A stretch of DNA of 64,000 bases, taken from positions 62,001 to 126,000 of the forward strand of contig JAFUWZ010000052.1 in NCBI GenBank assembly GCA_017471045.1, in the 5' to 3' direction. Positions 56,140 to 64,000 of the stretch are shown piece by piece. The notes beneath the pieces are model-generated. The model was given only the letters and a program-made list of their open reading frames with translations. It was not told the DNA's origin and did no database searches. The translations under genes and the position numbers were made by a program. Source of the DNA: Bacteroidales bacterium. GTDB taxonomy: Bacteria > Bacteroidota > Bacteroidia > Bacteroidales > UBA932. Numbering within the stretch: position 1 is the first letter of the stretch; each line of letters starts with the position of its first letter.

Positions 56140-57242
56140 CCCTTCAGGCGGGCGATCATTTCTTCAGCGATGGCTTCGGAGGCACCGGAGCCGCCGAGGG
56201 CTTCGCGGATGTCGCGATAGCCCTCTTTCATTTTAGCCCGGTAGGCGCTGTCCTCGGTGATGCGGCGCAGTTCGGCGAAGACGCCAGCCGTGTTGAACTC
56301 TTCCTGGATGAGCTCCCGGAAGACGGGACGGTCCAGGATCAGGTTGCCGAGGGAGATGTATTTGATGCGTTTTTCGATCCGGAAAATGTGGCGGATTGCC
56401 CACATCGTCAAGGCCCCCGTACTCCAGCAGACGACTTGCGGCGTGCCGATCAGGGCCGCTTCCAGCGAAGCGGTGCCGGAATTGATGATGGCGGCGTCGG
56501 CGTATTTCAGGATGTCGTAGGTTCGGTCGAAGAGGAGGTGGACGTTCTTGCGGTTGCCGATATACTTTTCGTAGTCCTCTTTCGAGCGGGCCGGGGCGCC
56601 GGCGATGACGATCTGCTGCCCGAGCAGGTCCGCTACCTCCATGCAGACGGGCATCATCCGGGAAATCTCTCCCTTGCGGGAACCGGCCAGCAGGGCGATG
56701 TAGCGCCCATCGACCGGGCGCCGGAATTCGTGACCGTCCACCGCGTCGATCAGCGGATTTCCCTGGTAGGAGTAGGGGATGCCACGGCTGCCGAAATAGT
56801 CCTTCTCGAAGGGGAAGATGATGAACAGGCGGTCCGCCCAGGCCTTGAGGCGGGCGTTGCGTTTCTCGCGCGAGGCCCAGGTCTTCGGCGCAATGTAGTA
56901 GAAGACCTTGAATCCGTTCTCGTGGGCGAAACGGGCGATCTTGAAGTTGAAGCCCGGGTAGTCGATCAGGATCACCACGTCGGGCCGCCAGGCGAGGATA
57001 TCTTTCTTGCAGCAGTCCACGTTGCCCAGCAGGATACGGGCCTTGGCCAGGACGTCGGTCAGGCCCATGACGGCACCGTCGCGGTAGTGACGGACCATCT
57101 GCGCCTGAGGCACGGCGGCCTGCATCAGATCCCCGCCCCAAAAGCGGAATTCCGCCTGGGGGTCTTTGGCGGCGAGGCCTTTCATCAGGTTGCTGCCGTG
57201 GAGGTCGCCGCTGGCCTCTCCTGCGATGAGATAGTACTTCAT
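56127..57242 (-). CDS. lpxB: Lipid-A-disaccharide synthase
   Basis: 371 residues from the ATG at 57242. GT19 glycosyltransferase joining UDP-diacylglucosamine and lipid X in lipid A synthesis, at the inner membrane. Motifs: IAGEASGDLHGSNLM near the N-terminus, VILIDYPGFNFKIA, YYIAPKTWASRE, LLAGSRKGEI and INSGTASLEAALIGTPQVV. The ATG overlaps the surE stop (ATGA), so surE-lpxB is an operon. Confidence 0.95.
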   Translation of the reverse strand: MKYYLIAGEASGDLHGSNLMKGLAAKDPQAEFRFWGGDLMQAAVPQAQMVRHYRDGAVMGLTDVLAKARILLGNVDCCKKDILAWRPDVVILIDYPGFNFKIARFAHENGFKVFYYIAPKTWASREKRNARLKAWADRLFIIFPFEKDYFGSRGIPYSYQGNPLIDAVDGHEFRRPVDGRYIALLAGSRKGEISRMMPVCMEVADLLGQQIVIAGAPARSKEDYEKYIGNRKNVHLLFDRTYDILKYADAAIINSGTASLEAALIGTPQVVCWSTGALTMWAIRHIFRIEKRIKYISLGNLILDRPVFRELIQEEFNTAGVFAELRRITEDSAYRAKMKEGYRDIREALGGSGASEAIAEEMIARLKGQIS

Positions 57243-58090
57243 GGCTTGCGGATCATCTGTTCGAGGCCGATGGTGCGCAGGCGCTCCTGCTCCGGGGCAT
57301 CGGTCGTCAGGAGGTGGTGCGCGGTCAGGGTGATGTAGCCGTCGGCGATGAGCCTGACGTCGCACTCCGGCCCGTTGTCCGGGTCCGTGACCACGGTGCC
57401 TCCCATCATATAGAGGGATTCGCCCGGTTCGGGGGCGGGGAGGGCCCGGATGCCGAGCGCCTGCGGCCGGAGCCCTTTCCGGGCAAAGATGCCCGGGTCG
57501 AAGGGGGCGTACTCGCGCACCCAGCGGATGACGCCCTGCCCGGGGATGCGCACCCCTTTGACGGCCTCCGGGACCACGGCCGGGAAGTTGAGATTGTACA
57601 CGAGGCCGAAACGCCCGGCCGGGTGCTCCAGCAGGGTCTCGAAGAGGGCGGGCAAGTGGCGCTCCACGACGCTGAAATCCGCATCCGGATCCAGGCTGTC
57701 CAGCGACACGGCGATCGAGGGGATCTTCATCAGCGCGCCTTCCATGGCGGCGCCGAGGGTGCCGGAATAGAGGGCGGCGGTGGCGTAGTTGCCGCCGTGG
57801 TTGATCCCGCTGACGACCACGTCGGGCACCGCTGCGCCGCATAGCTCGCCGACGCCGAACTTGACGCAGCTGGCCGGCGTCCCGTCCAGGTAGTACCAGG
57901 TCTCCCCAGGGCGCTCGGACAGCTTCTTGACGGCGATGGGCCGGTAGCCCATCGTCACGCCCATAGCGGTGCCGGACTGGACGTATTTGGGGGCGACGAC
58001 CAGGATTTCGCCGTAGGACCGCAGGATCCCGACCAGGGCCTGGAGGCCTTTGGCGCGGTATCCGTCGTCGTTTGTCACGAGTATCTTCAT
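57239..58090 (-). CDS. surE: 5'/3'-nucleotidase SurE
   Basis: 283 residues from the ATG at 58090; the frame extends upstream to 58150 but would cross the promoter at 58110-58117. Metal-dependent phosphatase of nucleoside monophosphates. The N-terminal ILVTNDDGYRAKGL binds the metal; SGTAMGVTMGYR and VVSGINHGGNY are the other active-site loops. Bacteroidales commonly pair surE with lpxB, as here (4-nt overlap). Confidence 0.94.
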   Translation of the reverse strand: MKILVTNDDGYRAKGLQALVGILRSYGEILVVAPKYVQSGTAMGVTMGYRPIAVKKLSERPGETWYYLDGTPASCVKFGVGELCGAAVPDVVVSGINHGGNYATAALYSGTLGAAMEGALMKIPSIAVSLDSLDPDADFSVVERHLPALFETLLEHPAGRFGLVYNLNFPAVVPEAVKGVRIPGQGVIRWVREYAPFDPGIFARKGLRPQALGIRALPAPEPGESLYMMGGTVVTDPDNGPECDVRLIADGYITLTAHHLLTTDAPEQERLRTIGLEQMIRKP

Positions 58091-58109
58091 GCTGGGTGGA
58101 TTATTTATG

Positions 58110-58117
58110 CAAAGATA
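58110..58117 (-). promoter_or_regulatory. -7 box for surE-lpxB
   Basis: TATCTTTG on the minus strand, 19 nt before the surE ATG; divergent with the box at 58140-58147. Confidence 0.5.
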
Positions 58118-58139
58118 TGGAATTCTCCGTTTTTTTTGA

Positions 58140-58147
58140 TACATTTG
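58140..58147 (+). promoter_or_regulatory. -7 box for the GAPDH gene
   Basis: TACATTTG, leaving a leader of about 80 nt before the ATG at 58236. The leader shows no recognised riboswitch. Confidence 0.5.
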
Positions 58148-58223
58148 CAAGGTTTTTGCAGTCGGTTTACCCGGCTTGCGGGCCCCTGACGGACTGACAG
58201 ATTAAGTTCAACTTTTTTAATAA

Positions 58224-59234
<1,011 letters not shown>

Positions 59235-59256
59235 GCCTTAGGGTACTGTCATACAA

Positions 59257-59281
59257 AGCCGGCTTCCGAGCCGGCTTTTTG
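59257..59281 (+). terminator. Rho-independent terminator after gap
   Basis: AGCCGGC-TTCCGA-GCCGGCT followed by TTTTT, 22 nt past the gap stop. Confidence 0.85.
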
Positions 59282-59303
59282 TTGTAATGTAGAGGAAAAT
59301 CAT

Positions 59304-59311
59304 TATCTTTG
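59304..59311 (+). promoter_or_regulatory. -7 box for the C1 peptidase-pssA pair
   Basis: TATCTTTG, 47 nt before the ATG at 59359. Confidence 0.5.
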
Positions 59312-59358
59312 TTTTCACCGCCCCGGCGGCAAAGGTTAGTATCTAAAAGTACAACGAA

Positions 59359-60612
59359 ATGAAAACCTACAGACTCTTTATCGCGGCTGTCGCGCTGCTT
59401 TCGGGCATCTGCGCCTTTGCGCAGCCCAAGCCGGCCGTCCAGTTCCCCGACTACCAGTTCACGGTCGTCAAGGAGAATCCCATCACCTCCGTCAAGAACC
59501 AGAATCGCAGCGGCACCTGCTGGGTGTATTCCACCTTGGGCTTCGTCGAGTCGGAAGTCATCCGCATCAACGGCCTCACCGACCCGAAGGCCTATCCCGA
59601 CTTCTCCGAGATGTTCGTGGTCGGCAAGTCCTATTTCGAGCGGGGCGTCAAGTATGTCCGCATGGACGGCTGCCTGGGCTTCAGCGCCGGCAGCGAGGCG
59701 GATGACGTGCTCCATGTCATCAAGGATTACGGCCTCGTGCCGCAGGCTGCGATGTCCGGCATGAACTATGGCACCGAGCTGCCTGTGCAGGGTGAGATGG
59801 ACGCCGTGCTCAAGGGCTTCATTGACGCCGCCTGCAAGAATCCCAACCGCAAGCTCACCACCGCCTGGAAGCGTGCTTTCCAGGGCATCATCGACGCCTA
59901 TCTCGGTGAGAGCCCGGAGAAGTTTACCGTGGACGGCAAAGAGTACACCCCGGCATCCTACCGTGACGCACTGCATTTCAACCCAGACGATTATGTGACG
60001 CTCACTTCCTTCACGCACCATCCCTTCTATACGAAGTTTGCGATCGAGGTCTGCGACAACTGGCGCGGCGACGAGGCCTACAATGTCCCGATCGACGAGT
60101 TCATGTCCGTCCTGGAGGGCGCCGTGATGGATGGGTACACCGTCGCTTGGGGCTCCGACGTGAGCGAGCCCGGTTTCACCCGCAACGGCTTGGCCGTGCT
60201 GGTCAACACCGAGGTGAAGCAGACCAGCGGCTCCGACCAGGAGCGCTGGGTCGGTCCCGCTTCCGACAAACCGTCCGGCAAACCCGCGGCCAAAAAGGCC
60301 GGCAAGAAGGGCGACAAGGACGCGAAACCCGAGATGAAGAACCCCGTCGAGTTCGAAGTCAGCCAGGAGTCTCGCCAGGAGGAGTTTGACAACAAGCAGA
60401 CGACCGACGACCATGGCATGCAGATCTTCGGCATCGCCCGGGACCAGTATGGCAAGAAGTACTATATAGTCAAGAACTCCTGGGGAGAGACCGGTCCGTA
60501 TAAAGGCATCTGGTACGCCACGGAGACCTTCGTGAAGGGGAAGAGCATGGACTACATGGTCCACAAGGATGCTCTTCCGCAGGCGCTCAAGGACAAACTG
60601 GGCATCAAGTAA
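59359..60612 (+). CDS. C1 family cysteine peptidase (PepC/bleomycin hydrolase-like), secreted
   Basis: 417 residues with a signal peptide (MKTYRLFIAAVALLSGICAFAQ), unlike cytoplasmic PepC. The papain-type active site is complete: Q48 and C54 in NQNRSGTCWVYST, H352 in DDHGMQ and N373 in VKNSWGETG. A lysine/proline-rich insert (about 310-330) sits before the histidine region and looks like a flexible loop. Acts as an aminopeptidase or oligopeptidase in the envelope (family inference). The stop overlaps the pssA ATG by one base. Confidence 0.88.
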   Translation: MKTYRLFIAAVALLSGICAFAQPKPAVQFPDYQFTVVKENPITSVKNQNRSGTCWVYSTLGFVESEVIRINGLTDPKAYPDFSEMFVVGKSYFERGVKYVRMDGCLGFSAGSEADDVLHVIKDYGLVPQAAMSGMNYGTELPVQGEMDAVLKGFIDAACKNPNRKLTTAWKRAFQGIIDAYLGESPEKFTVDGKEYTPASYRDALHFNPDDYVTLTSFTHHPFYTKFAIEVCDNWRGDEAYNVPIDEFMSVLEGAVMDGYTVAWGSDVSEPGFTRNGLAVLVNTEVKQTSGSDQERWVGPASDKPSGKPAAKKAGKKGDKDAKPEMKNPVEFEVSQESRQEEFDNKQTTDDHGMQIFGIARDQYGKKYYIVKNSWGETGPYKGIWYATETFVKGKSMDYMVHKDALPQALKDKLGIK

Positions 60613-61337
60613 TGTCTGTCCGTCGTCTTATCCCGAATGCGATCACCTCGATGAACCTCCTGTGCGGGGTCCTCGGGGTGATCGCGGCTTTGGAGGCCCG
60701 CTTTGACCTTGCGTTTTATTGGATGCTCTGCGGGGCGGTCTGTGATTTCTTCGACGGACTGACGGCCCGGGCGTTGAAAGTCTCTTCGCCGATGGGCAAG
60801 GAGCTGGATTCGCTCGCGGACGTAGTCACGTTCGGCGTCCTGCCGTCTGTGATGCTGTACGAACTGATGCGCGTCTGCACTTTCAGCAACAGCGTCTGGT
60901 GCTATGTGCCCCTGCTGATCGCGGTATTCAGCGGGCTGCGGCTGGCGAAGTTCAACCTCGACGAGCGGCAGCACAGCAGTTTCCTCGGGCTGCCGACCCC
61001 GGCCTCGGCGATGATCTGCGGATCGCTTTGCTATTTCATCGCCCACGATATGCGGACCTTCCTGGCCGCCTGGGCCAGCGGCTTCGTCTTTATCCCGGTC
61101 CTGTCGGTCGTGCTGGCAGTGCTCCTGGTTTCTGAGATTCCGATGTTCTCGATGAAGTTCAGCGCCGAAGACGGCCGGATGACGAAACGCACGCGTGTCC
61201 TTTTCGCCGTCAACGTCCTGCTGGTGATCGGGATCGTCTTTTCGCTGCACCTCAACTGGTCCCTGGCCGTTCTCCTTGCGTTCTTGGTCTATGTGTTGAT
61301 GAACCTTTGCTTCGCGGCGTGGCGGATAAATGACTGA
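60612..61337 (+). CDS. pssA: CDP-diacylglycerol-serine O-phosphatidyltransferase
   Basis: 241 residues with several membrane helices. CDP-alcohol phosphatidyltransferase motif DGLTARALKVSSPMGKELDS carries the conserved D, G, AR, G and D residues, followed by LAD. Makes phosphatidylserine, the precursor of phosphatidylethanolamine. The N-terminal RRLIPNAITSMNLLCGVLGV is typical of the PssA subgroup. ATG overlaps the peptidase stop by one base. No psd gene is adjacent. Confidence 0.9.
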   Translation: MSVRRLIPNAITSMNLLCGVLGVIAALEARFDLAFYWMLCGAVCDFFDGLTARALKVSSPMGKELDSLADVVTFGVLPSVMLYELMRVCTFSNSVWCYVPLLIAVFSGLRLAKFNLDERQHSSFLGLPTPASAMICGSLCYFIAHDMRTFLAAWASGFVFIPVLSVVLAVLLVSEIPMFSMKFSAEDGRMTKRTRVLFAVNVLLVIGIVFSLHLNWSLAVLLAFLVYVLMNLCFAAWRIND

Positions 61338-61392
61338 TAGTTAGTTTGTTTGGATATCGGACGGGTGCCTGTTTCGGGCGCCCGTCCTTCGC

Positions 61393-62520
61393 TTAATGTG
61401 CTGGTGGATAATCGAATAGCCGCCACGGCTTGATGACCTTGTCAGGATTTTCCATTTCTTTCAGCCGGCAGGCCATCAGCTGGCCTTCGCCGTCGCGGAG
61501 GTGCATACCGTTGCCCCGGCACCATTTGAAATAGCGGCAGTCCGCGCAGGGATCGGTCTTCATCCAGGACCGGTCGCGGTAAGGCTGGTAGCGCCCGTTC
61601 CAGACTTCGATGAAGTCATCCTTGTAGATGTTGCCCTGGTGATAGTCGGCGCGGATGCTGGGGCAGGCGGAGATGGAGCCGTCCGCGAGGATCCCGGCCA
61701 CAGTGACGCCGGCGTTGCACATGAAGAAACCGTCGCGGACCTCGCCCTCGTAGGGTCCCAGGAAACCTTCGCAGCCGTAGCTGGCGTGGATGCGGCCTTC
61801 TCGTCGGGTATTCCGGATGAAGTCCATCATCGTCCGCAGCTCTTGCCCGGAGAGTTTTAGGTCCGCGTTGGCAGCAGCCCGGCCGGCCGGGAAGATGGTG
61901 AAAAGGCGCCAGTCCTTGAGCCCGAGGCTGATGAGATACTCCTTGAGGGCGCCGAGCCGGGGCAGGTTGCGCCGGTTGACACAGGTGACGACATCGAAGG
62001 CCAGGACGCCGGAACGGATCACCATGGCAATGGCTTCGGATGTGCGGGAAAAACTCCCTTTGCGTCCGCGCATCCAGTCGTGGTCTTCCTCCAGCCCGTC
62101 CAGCGAGAGGGTCATCGCGTGCAGGCCGCTGTTCAGCAGGGACTTGTAGCGCCGCTCTGTCAGGGCGAGCCCGTTGCTCACCATCCCCCAGGGAAATTCA
62201 CGCCGGTAGATTTCCCGGCCGCAGCGCTCCAGGTCGGGGCGCATCAGGGGCTCGCCGCCGGTGACGTTGATCATTACCTTGTGCGGATCATAGACCCGGG
62301 CGATGGAGTCGAGCACCCGGCAGAAATCTTCGACGGGCATGTCCTTCTGCGCGGCCTGGACCCGGCAGTCGCTGCCGCAGTGCCGGCAGGCCAGGTTGCA
62401 GCGCAGGGTGCACTCCCAGAAAAGCTGCCGGAGCGAGTGATCGCGGATCACGTCGTCCTGCAGCTTCTTCGTAATGTCCAGCGCAAGGCGCTTGCGAAGG
62501 GAAATGCCGCCGGCAGTCAT
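61393..62520 (-). CDS. Radical SAM/SPASM enzyme of the rSAM/lipoprotein system
   Basis: 375 residues from the ATG at 62520; a longer frame upstream crosses the lipoprotein gene and is rejected. The radical SAM cluster ligands are C41, C45 and C48 (CNLACRHC). VTGGEPLMRPDL binds SAM. A SPASM-type C-terminal region has CNAGVTVAGILADGSISACPS and CADCRYFKWC for extra iron-sulfur clusters. Together with the lipoprotein 4 nt upstream it matches the uncharacterised Bacteroidetes rSAM/lipoprotein pair (TIGR04133/TIGR04134, from memory). SPASM enzymes usually modify peptides, so the lipoprotein may be the substrate (inference). Confidence 0.88.
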   Translation of the reverse strand: MTAGGISLRKRLALDITKKLQDDVIRDHSLRQLFWECTLRCNLACRHCGSDCRVQAAQKDMPVEDFCRVLDSIARVYDPHKVMINVTGGEPLMRPDLERCGREIYRREFPWGMVSNGLALTERRYKSLLNSGLHAMTLSLDGLEEDHDWMRGRKGSFSRTSEAIAMVIRSGVLAFDVVTCVNRRNLPRLGALKEYLISLGLKDWRLFTIFPAGRAAANADLKLSGQELRTMMDFIRNTRREGRIHASYGCEGFLGPYEGEVRDGFFMCNAGVTVAGILADGSISACPSIRADYHQGNIYKDDFIEVWNGRYQPYRDRSWMKTDPCADCRYFKWCRGNGMHLRDGEGQLMACRLKEMENPDKVIKPWRLFDYPPAH

Positions 62521-62524
62521 GGGA

Positions 62525-63016
62525 TTACTTCTTCTCCAACTGGGCGTCGGCCTCGACCGAATAGGCGCCGCCGTACCAGTCCTTGGCTTTGGCAGTCTGC
62601 TTGACCCTGGGCGTAACGGTCTGGGACTCAAAGACGCCTCCATTCTTCTCGCCGTCGACATCTTCGAAGACGACGGTGACGTCGTCCGGTCCGTTAAACG
62701 AAGTGATGCCGGTTTTGAGCTCGTACCTTCCGGCGGCATCGGTGTAGAGGGTGTCGTCGTAGTACCAGTCGTTCTGGTCGTAGATGACGTTCGGCGTATT
62801 GGCGTAGTGCCGATGCTGCCGGATGGAAACGCGGATGCCTTCGATGGCATTGCCGCTCCGGTCCGTCACCTTGCCGCTGGCCTGGAAGTCTGTGTGAGGC
62901 TGGCCGTACATCACCATGCCCCCGCCGATGTTAAGCCACTCGCAGCCCGAAAAGCCCAACAGGCCCAACATCGAAGTGAGGATCCAGCGAAACAGTTGTC
63001 TTGCTTTTTGTTTCAT
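62525..63016 (-). CDS. rSAM-associated lipoprotein
   Basis: 163 residues. Signal with lipobox cysteine C25 (LGLLGFSGCEW). Just after it comes a short motif MVMYGQPHTDFQ, as in family members, then a carboxypeptidase-regulatory-like beta domain (ASGKVTDRSGNAIEGIRVSI, DAAGRYELKTG). The C-terminus is polar (VEADAQLEKK). It is translated just ahead of the radical SAM gene, whose ATG is 4 nt past its stop. The -7 box TAGATTTG ends 4 nt before its ATG. Function unknown; candidate substrate of the rSAM enzyme. Confidence 0.82.
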   Translation of the reverse strand: MKQKARQLFRWILTSMLGLLGFSGCEWLNIGGGMVMYGQPHTDFQASGKVTDRSGNAIEGIRVSIRQHRHYANTPNVIYDQNDWYYDDTLYTDAAGRYELKTGITSFNGPDDVTVVFEDVDGEKNGGVFESQTVTPRVKQTAKAKDWYGGAYSVEADAQLEKK

Positions 63017-63020
63017 GGCG

Positions 63021-63028
63021 CAAATCTA
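63021..63028 (-). promoter_or_regulatory. -7 box immediately before the rSAM-lipoprotein ATG
   Basis: TAGATTTG is followed by CGCC and ATG, so transcription would start at or next to the start codon. Confidence 0.4.
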
Positions 63029-63162
63029 ATCATTTTCCTATTATATAACGCCAGCTTCGGCGAAATACGTTTCTGCAGCTGATGTTGAACAATAAAAAGG
63101 TAGGGCGTGATACGCAAGTCTATATTTTCTAATGCTTTGGGTGATTGCCTTGGGCCAAGGTT

Positions 63163-63218
63163 GGCAAAGATCATCTTTGCCGGCCCTTTTGCCTGTGTCG
63201 TCAGGCAGGAAAGGGCAG
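63163..63218. other. Stem-loop rich intergenic segment
   Basis: The 317-nt gap 63017-63333 has no gene. It holds a perfect 9-bp inverted repeat GGCAAAGAT-c-ATCTTTGCC (63163-63181) and, next to it, a hairpin pairing GCCCTTTTGCCTG with CAGGCAggAAAGGGC (63183-63218). Both lie upstream of the -7 box of the porin-like gene. They could be an operator or a terminator; nothing decides between these. Confidence 0.4.
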
Positions 63219-63273
63219 AGTGCCGTTTTTCAAAAATAATCCCCGCAACTGTTACATATTCCCCTCGAATTAT

Positions 63274-63281
63274 TACCTTTG
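63274..63281 (+). promoter_or_regulatory. -7 box for the porin-like gene
   Basis: TACCTTTG, 52 nt before the ATG at 63334. Confidence 0.5.
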
Positions 63282-63333
63282 CACAAACAAAATTTTTTTT
63301 ATGCGTTAAGGACTTACATATTTCCAGAAGAGA

Positions 63334-64000
63334 ATGAAGAGATTATTGTCGCTCATGACCGTATGCGCGCTTTTTTGCTCTCCGGCCTTCGGCCAGGAAG
63401 CCCAGTCGGTCAACAATTATCCCGAGTTGTCAATCATCACGAGAATTGACGCTTATCCATTTTCACCCAGCGTTTTCACGCTTCTGGAAGGCAGCCTTGG
63501 CGACCATCTTTCCTATTCCGTATGCAACAATTGGGTCAGCGACGACACCCCGTCGCTGTACGCCAACACGTTGCGTGCCGATGAGGCGGACTGGTGCCAG
63601 TGGGCTTACCTTTCCTTGGACCTGGGCAACTGGCACATCCAGGCCGGCAAGAACTACATCTTCACCGGCGGATTCGAGATCGATGCCTATGACTTCGATC
63701 AGTACTGGCAGATGACTTCCAATTTTTGGAACAACGCCCAGGTCTACCAGTGGGGCGGCGCACTGCAGTATGTGACTCCTTCTGAGTCGGATACGTTCTC
63801 CTTGCAGGTTTTGTCCTCTCCCTTTTCCGGCCGGCCCTTCGAGGGCGGCTTGCTGAGCAAGAGCCTGGAGTGGCGGGGCGAGCACGGCATCTGGTCCTCG
63901 ATCTGGGGCATCAGTGCGATCGGTTACGAAGTGGAACCGGTCGAGCCGGGTACGCACAACAATATCTTCCTCTTTTCGGCCGGCAACCAATGGGAGCTGG
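63334..64000 (+). CDS. Porin-like outer-membrane protein (partial, runs off right edge)
   Basis: The first 222 codons are in view. A signal peptide (MKRLLSLMTVCALFCSPAFGQ) is followed by short amphipathic strands rich in Trp and Tyr (WAYLSLDLGNWHIQAGKNYI, FDQYWQMTSNFWNNAQVYQW), the pattern of Bacteroidales porins of the phosphate-selective (OprO/OprP) type. No plug or TonB box. The substrate is unknown and the C-terminal strand is outside the window. Confidence 0.65.
   Translation, partial: MKRLLSLMTVCALFCSPAFGQEAQSVNNYPELSIITRIDAYPFSPSVFTLLEGSLGDHLSYSVCNNWVSDDTPSLYANTLRADEADWCQWAYLSLDLGNWHIQAGKNYIFTGGFEIDAYDFDQYWQMTSNFWNNAQVYQWGGALQYVTPSESDTFSLQVLSSPFSGRPFEGGLLSKSLEWRGEHGIWSSIWGISAIGYEVEPVEPGTHNNIFLFSAGNQWEL

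Overview
The window is a gene-dense, high-GC stretch of a Bacteroidota chromosome, most likely order Bacteroidales. The evidence is: repeated -7 promoter boxes of the form TAnnTTTG; an N-succinyl-type arginine pathway with a Bacteroides-type ornithine transcarbamylase; a glycine-lipid acyltransferase pair; glpABC; a radical SAM/lipoprotein pair known from Bacteroidetes; and S9 DPP-IV-like, C1 PepC-like and fimbrillin-like secreted proteins. I cannot place it to genus. High GC with short intergenic gaps would fit a Rikenellaceae-like or uncultured gut/rumen lineage, but that is a guess.

Layout. 1-11.6 kb: ftsE (partial, minus strand) diverges from a large periplasmic TPR protein and an outer-membrane barrel protein; then come gyrB, an alpha-oxoamine synthase, a PgpH-like 7TM-HD phosphodiesterase, and overlapping clpP-clpX. 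12.6-21.3 kb: one contiguous arginine operon, argR / GNAT-argG fusion / argC / argD / argF' / argB / argE / argH, under a near-consensus promoter with an ARG-box-like site in the leader. Every step from glutamate to arginine is covered if the GNAT half does the first acylation. 21.3-27.1 kb: an accessory stretch with decayed sequence, a GH28 enzyme, a class-C beta-lactamase-like lipoprotein, a small DMT protein, a YbaK-like deacylase, and a fused nucleotidyltransferase-HEPN gene lying between two copies of the 3' end of tRNA-Glu. 27.1-43.1 kb: trigger factor, carB, S9 and M20 peptidases, glutathione peroxidase, aspA, glpABC, glsA-glsB-like genes and RNase P RNA. 43.2-50.5 kb: a CapA-like protein, a broken fimbrillin-like gene, a Gfo/Idh oxidoreductase, a glutaminyl cyclase, a candidate small RNA, trmD and a Na/Pi transporter. 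50.5-64 kb: a DUF349 protein, yidC, a YggS-like gene, a GDPD, lpxB, surE, gapdh, a C1 peptidase, pssA, an rSAM/lipoprotein pair and a partial porin-like gene.

The most notable points are: (i) a 128-bp palindromic element read in frame inside argE; (ii) fusion of the putative first-step acyltransferase to argininosuccinate synthase; (iii) unusually compact versions of ClpX (no zinc domain), trigger factor (no PPIase domain) and GlpB (about half length); (iv) the tRNA-Glu-flanked relic carrying a collapsed MNT-HEPN module; (v) the uncharacterised rSAM/lipoprotein pair. Homology statements come from recognising motifs by eye and from recalled family sequences; no search was run.
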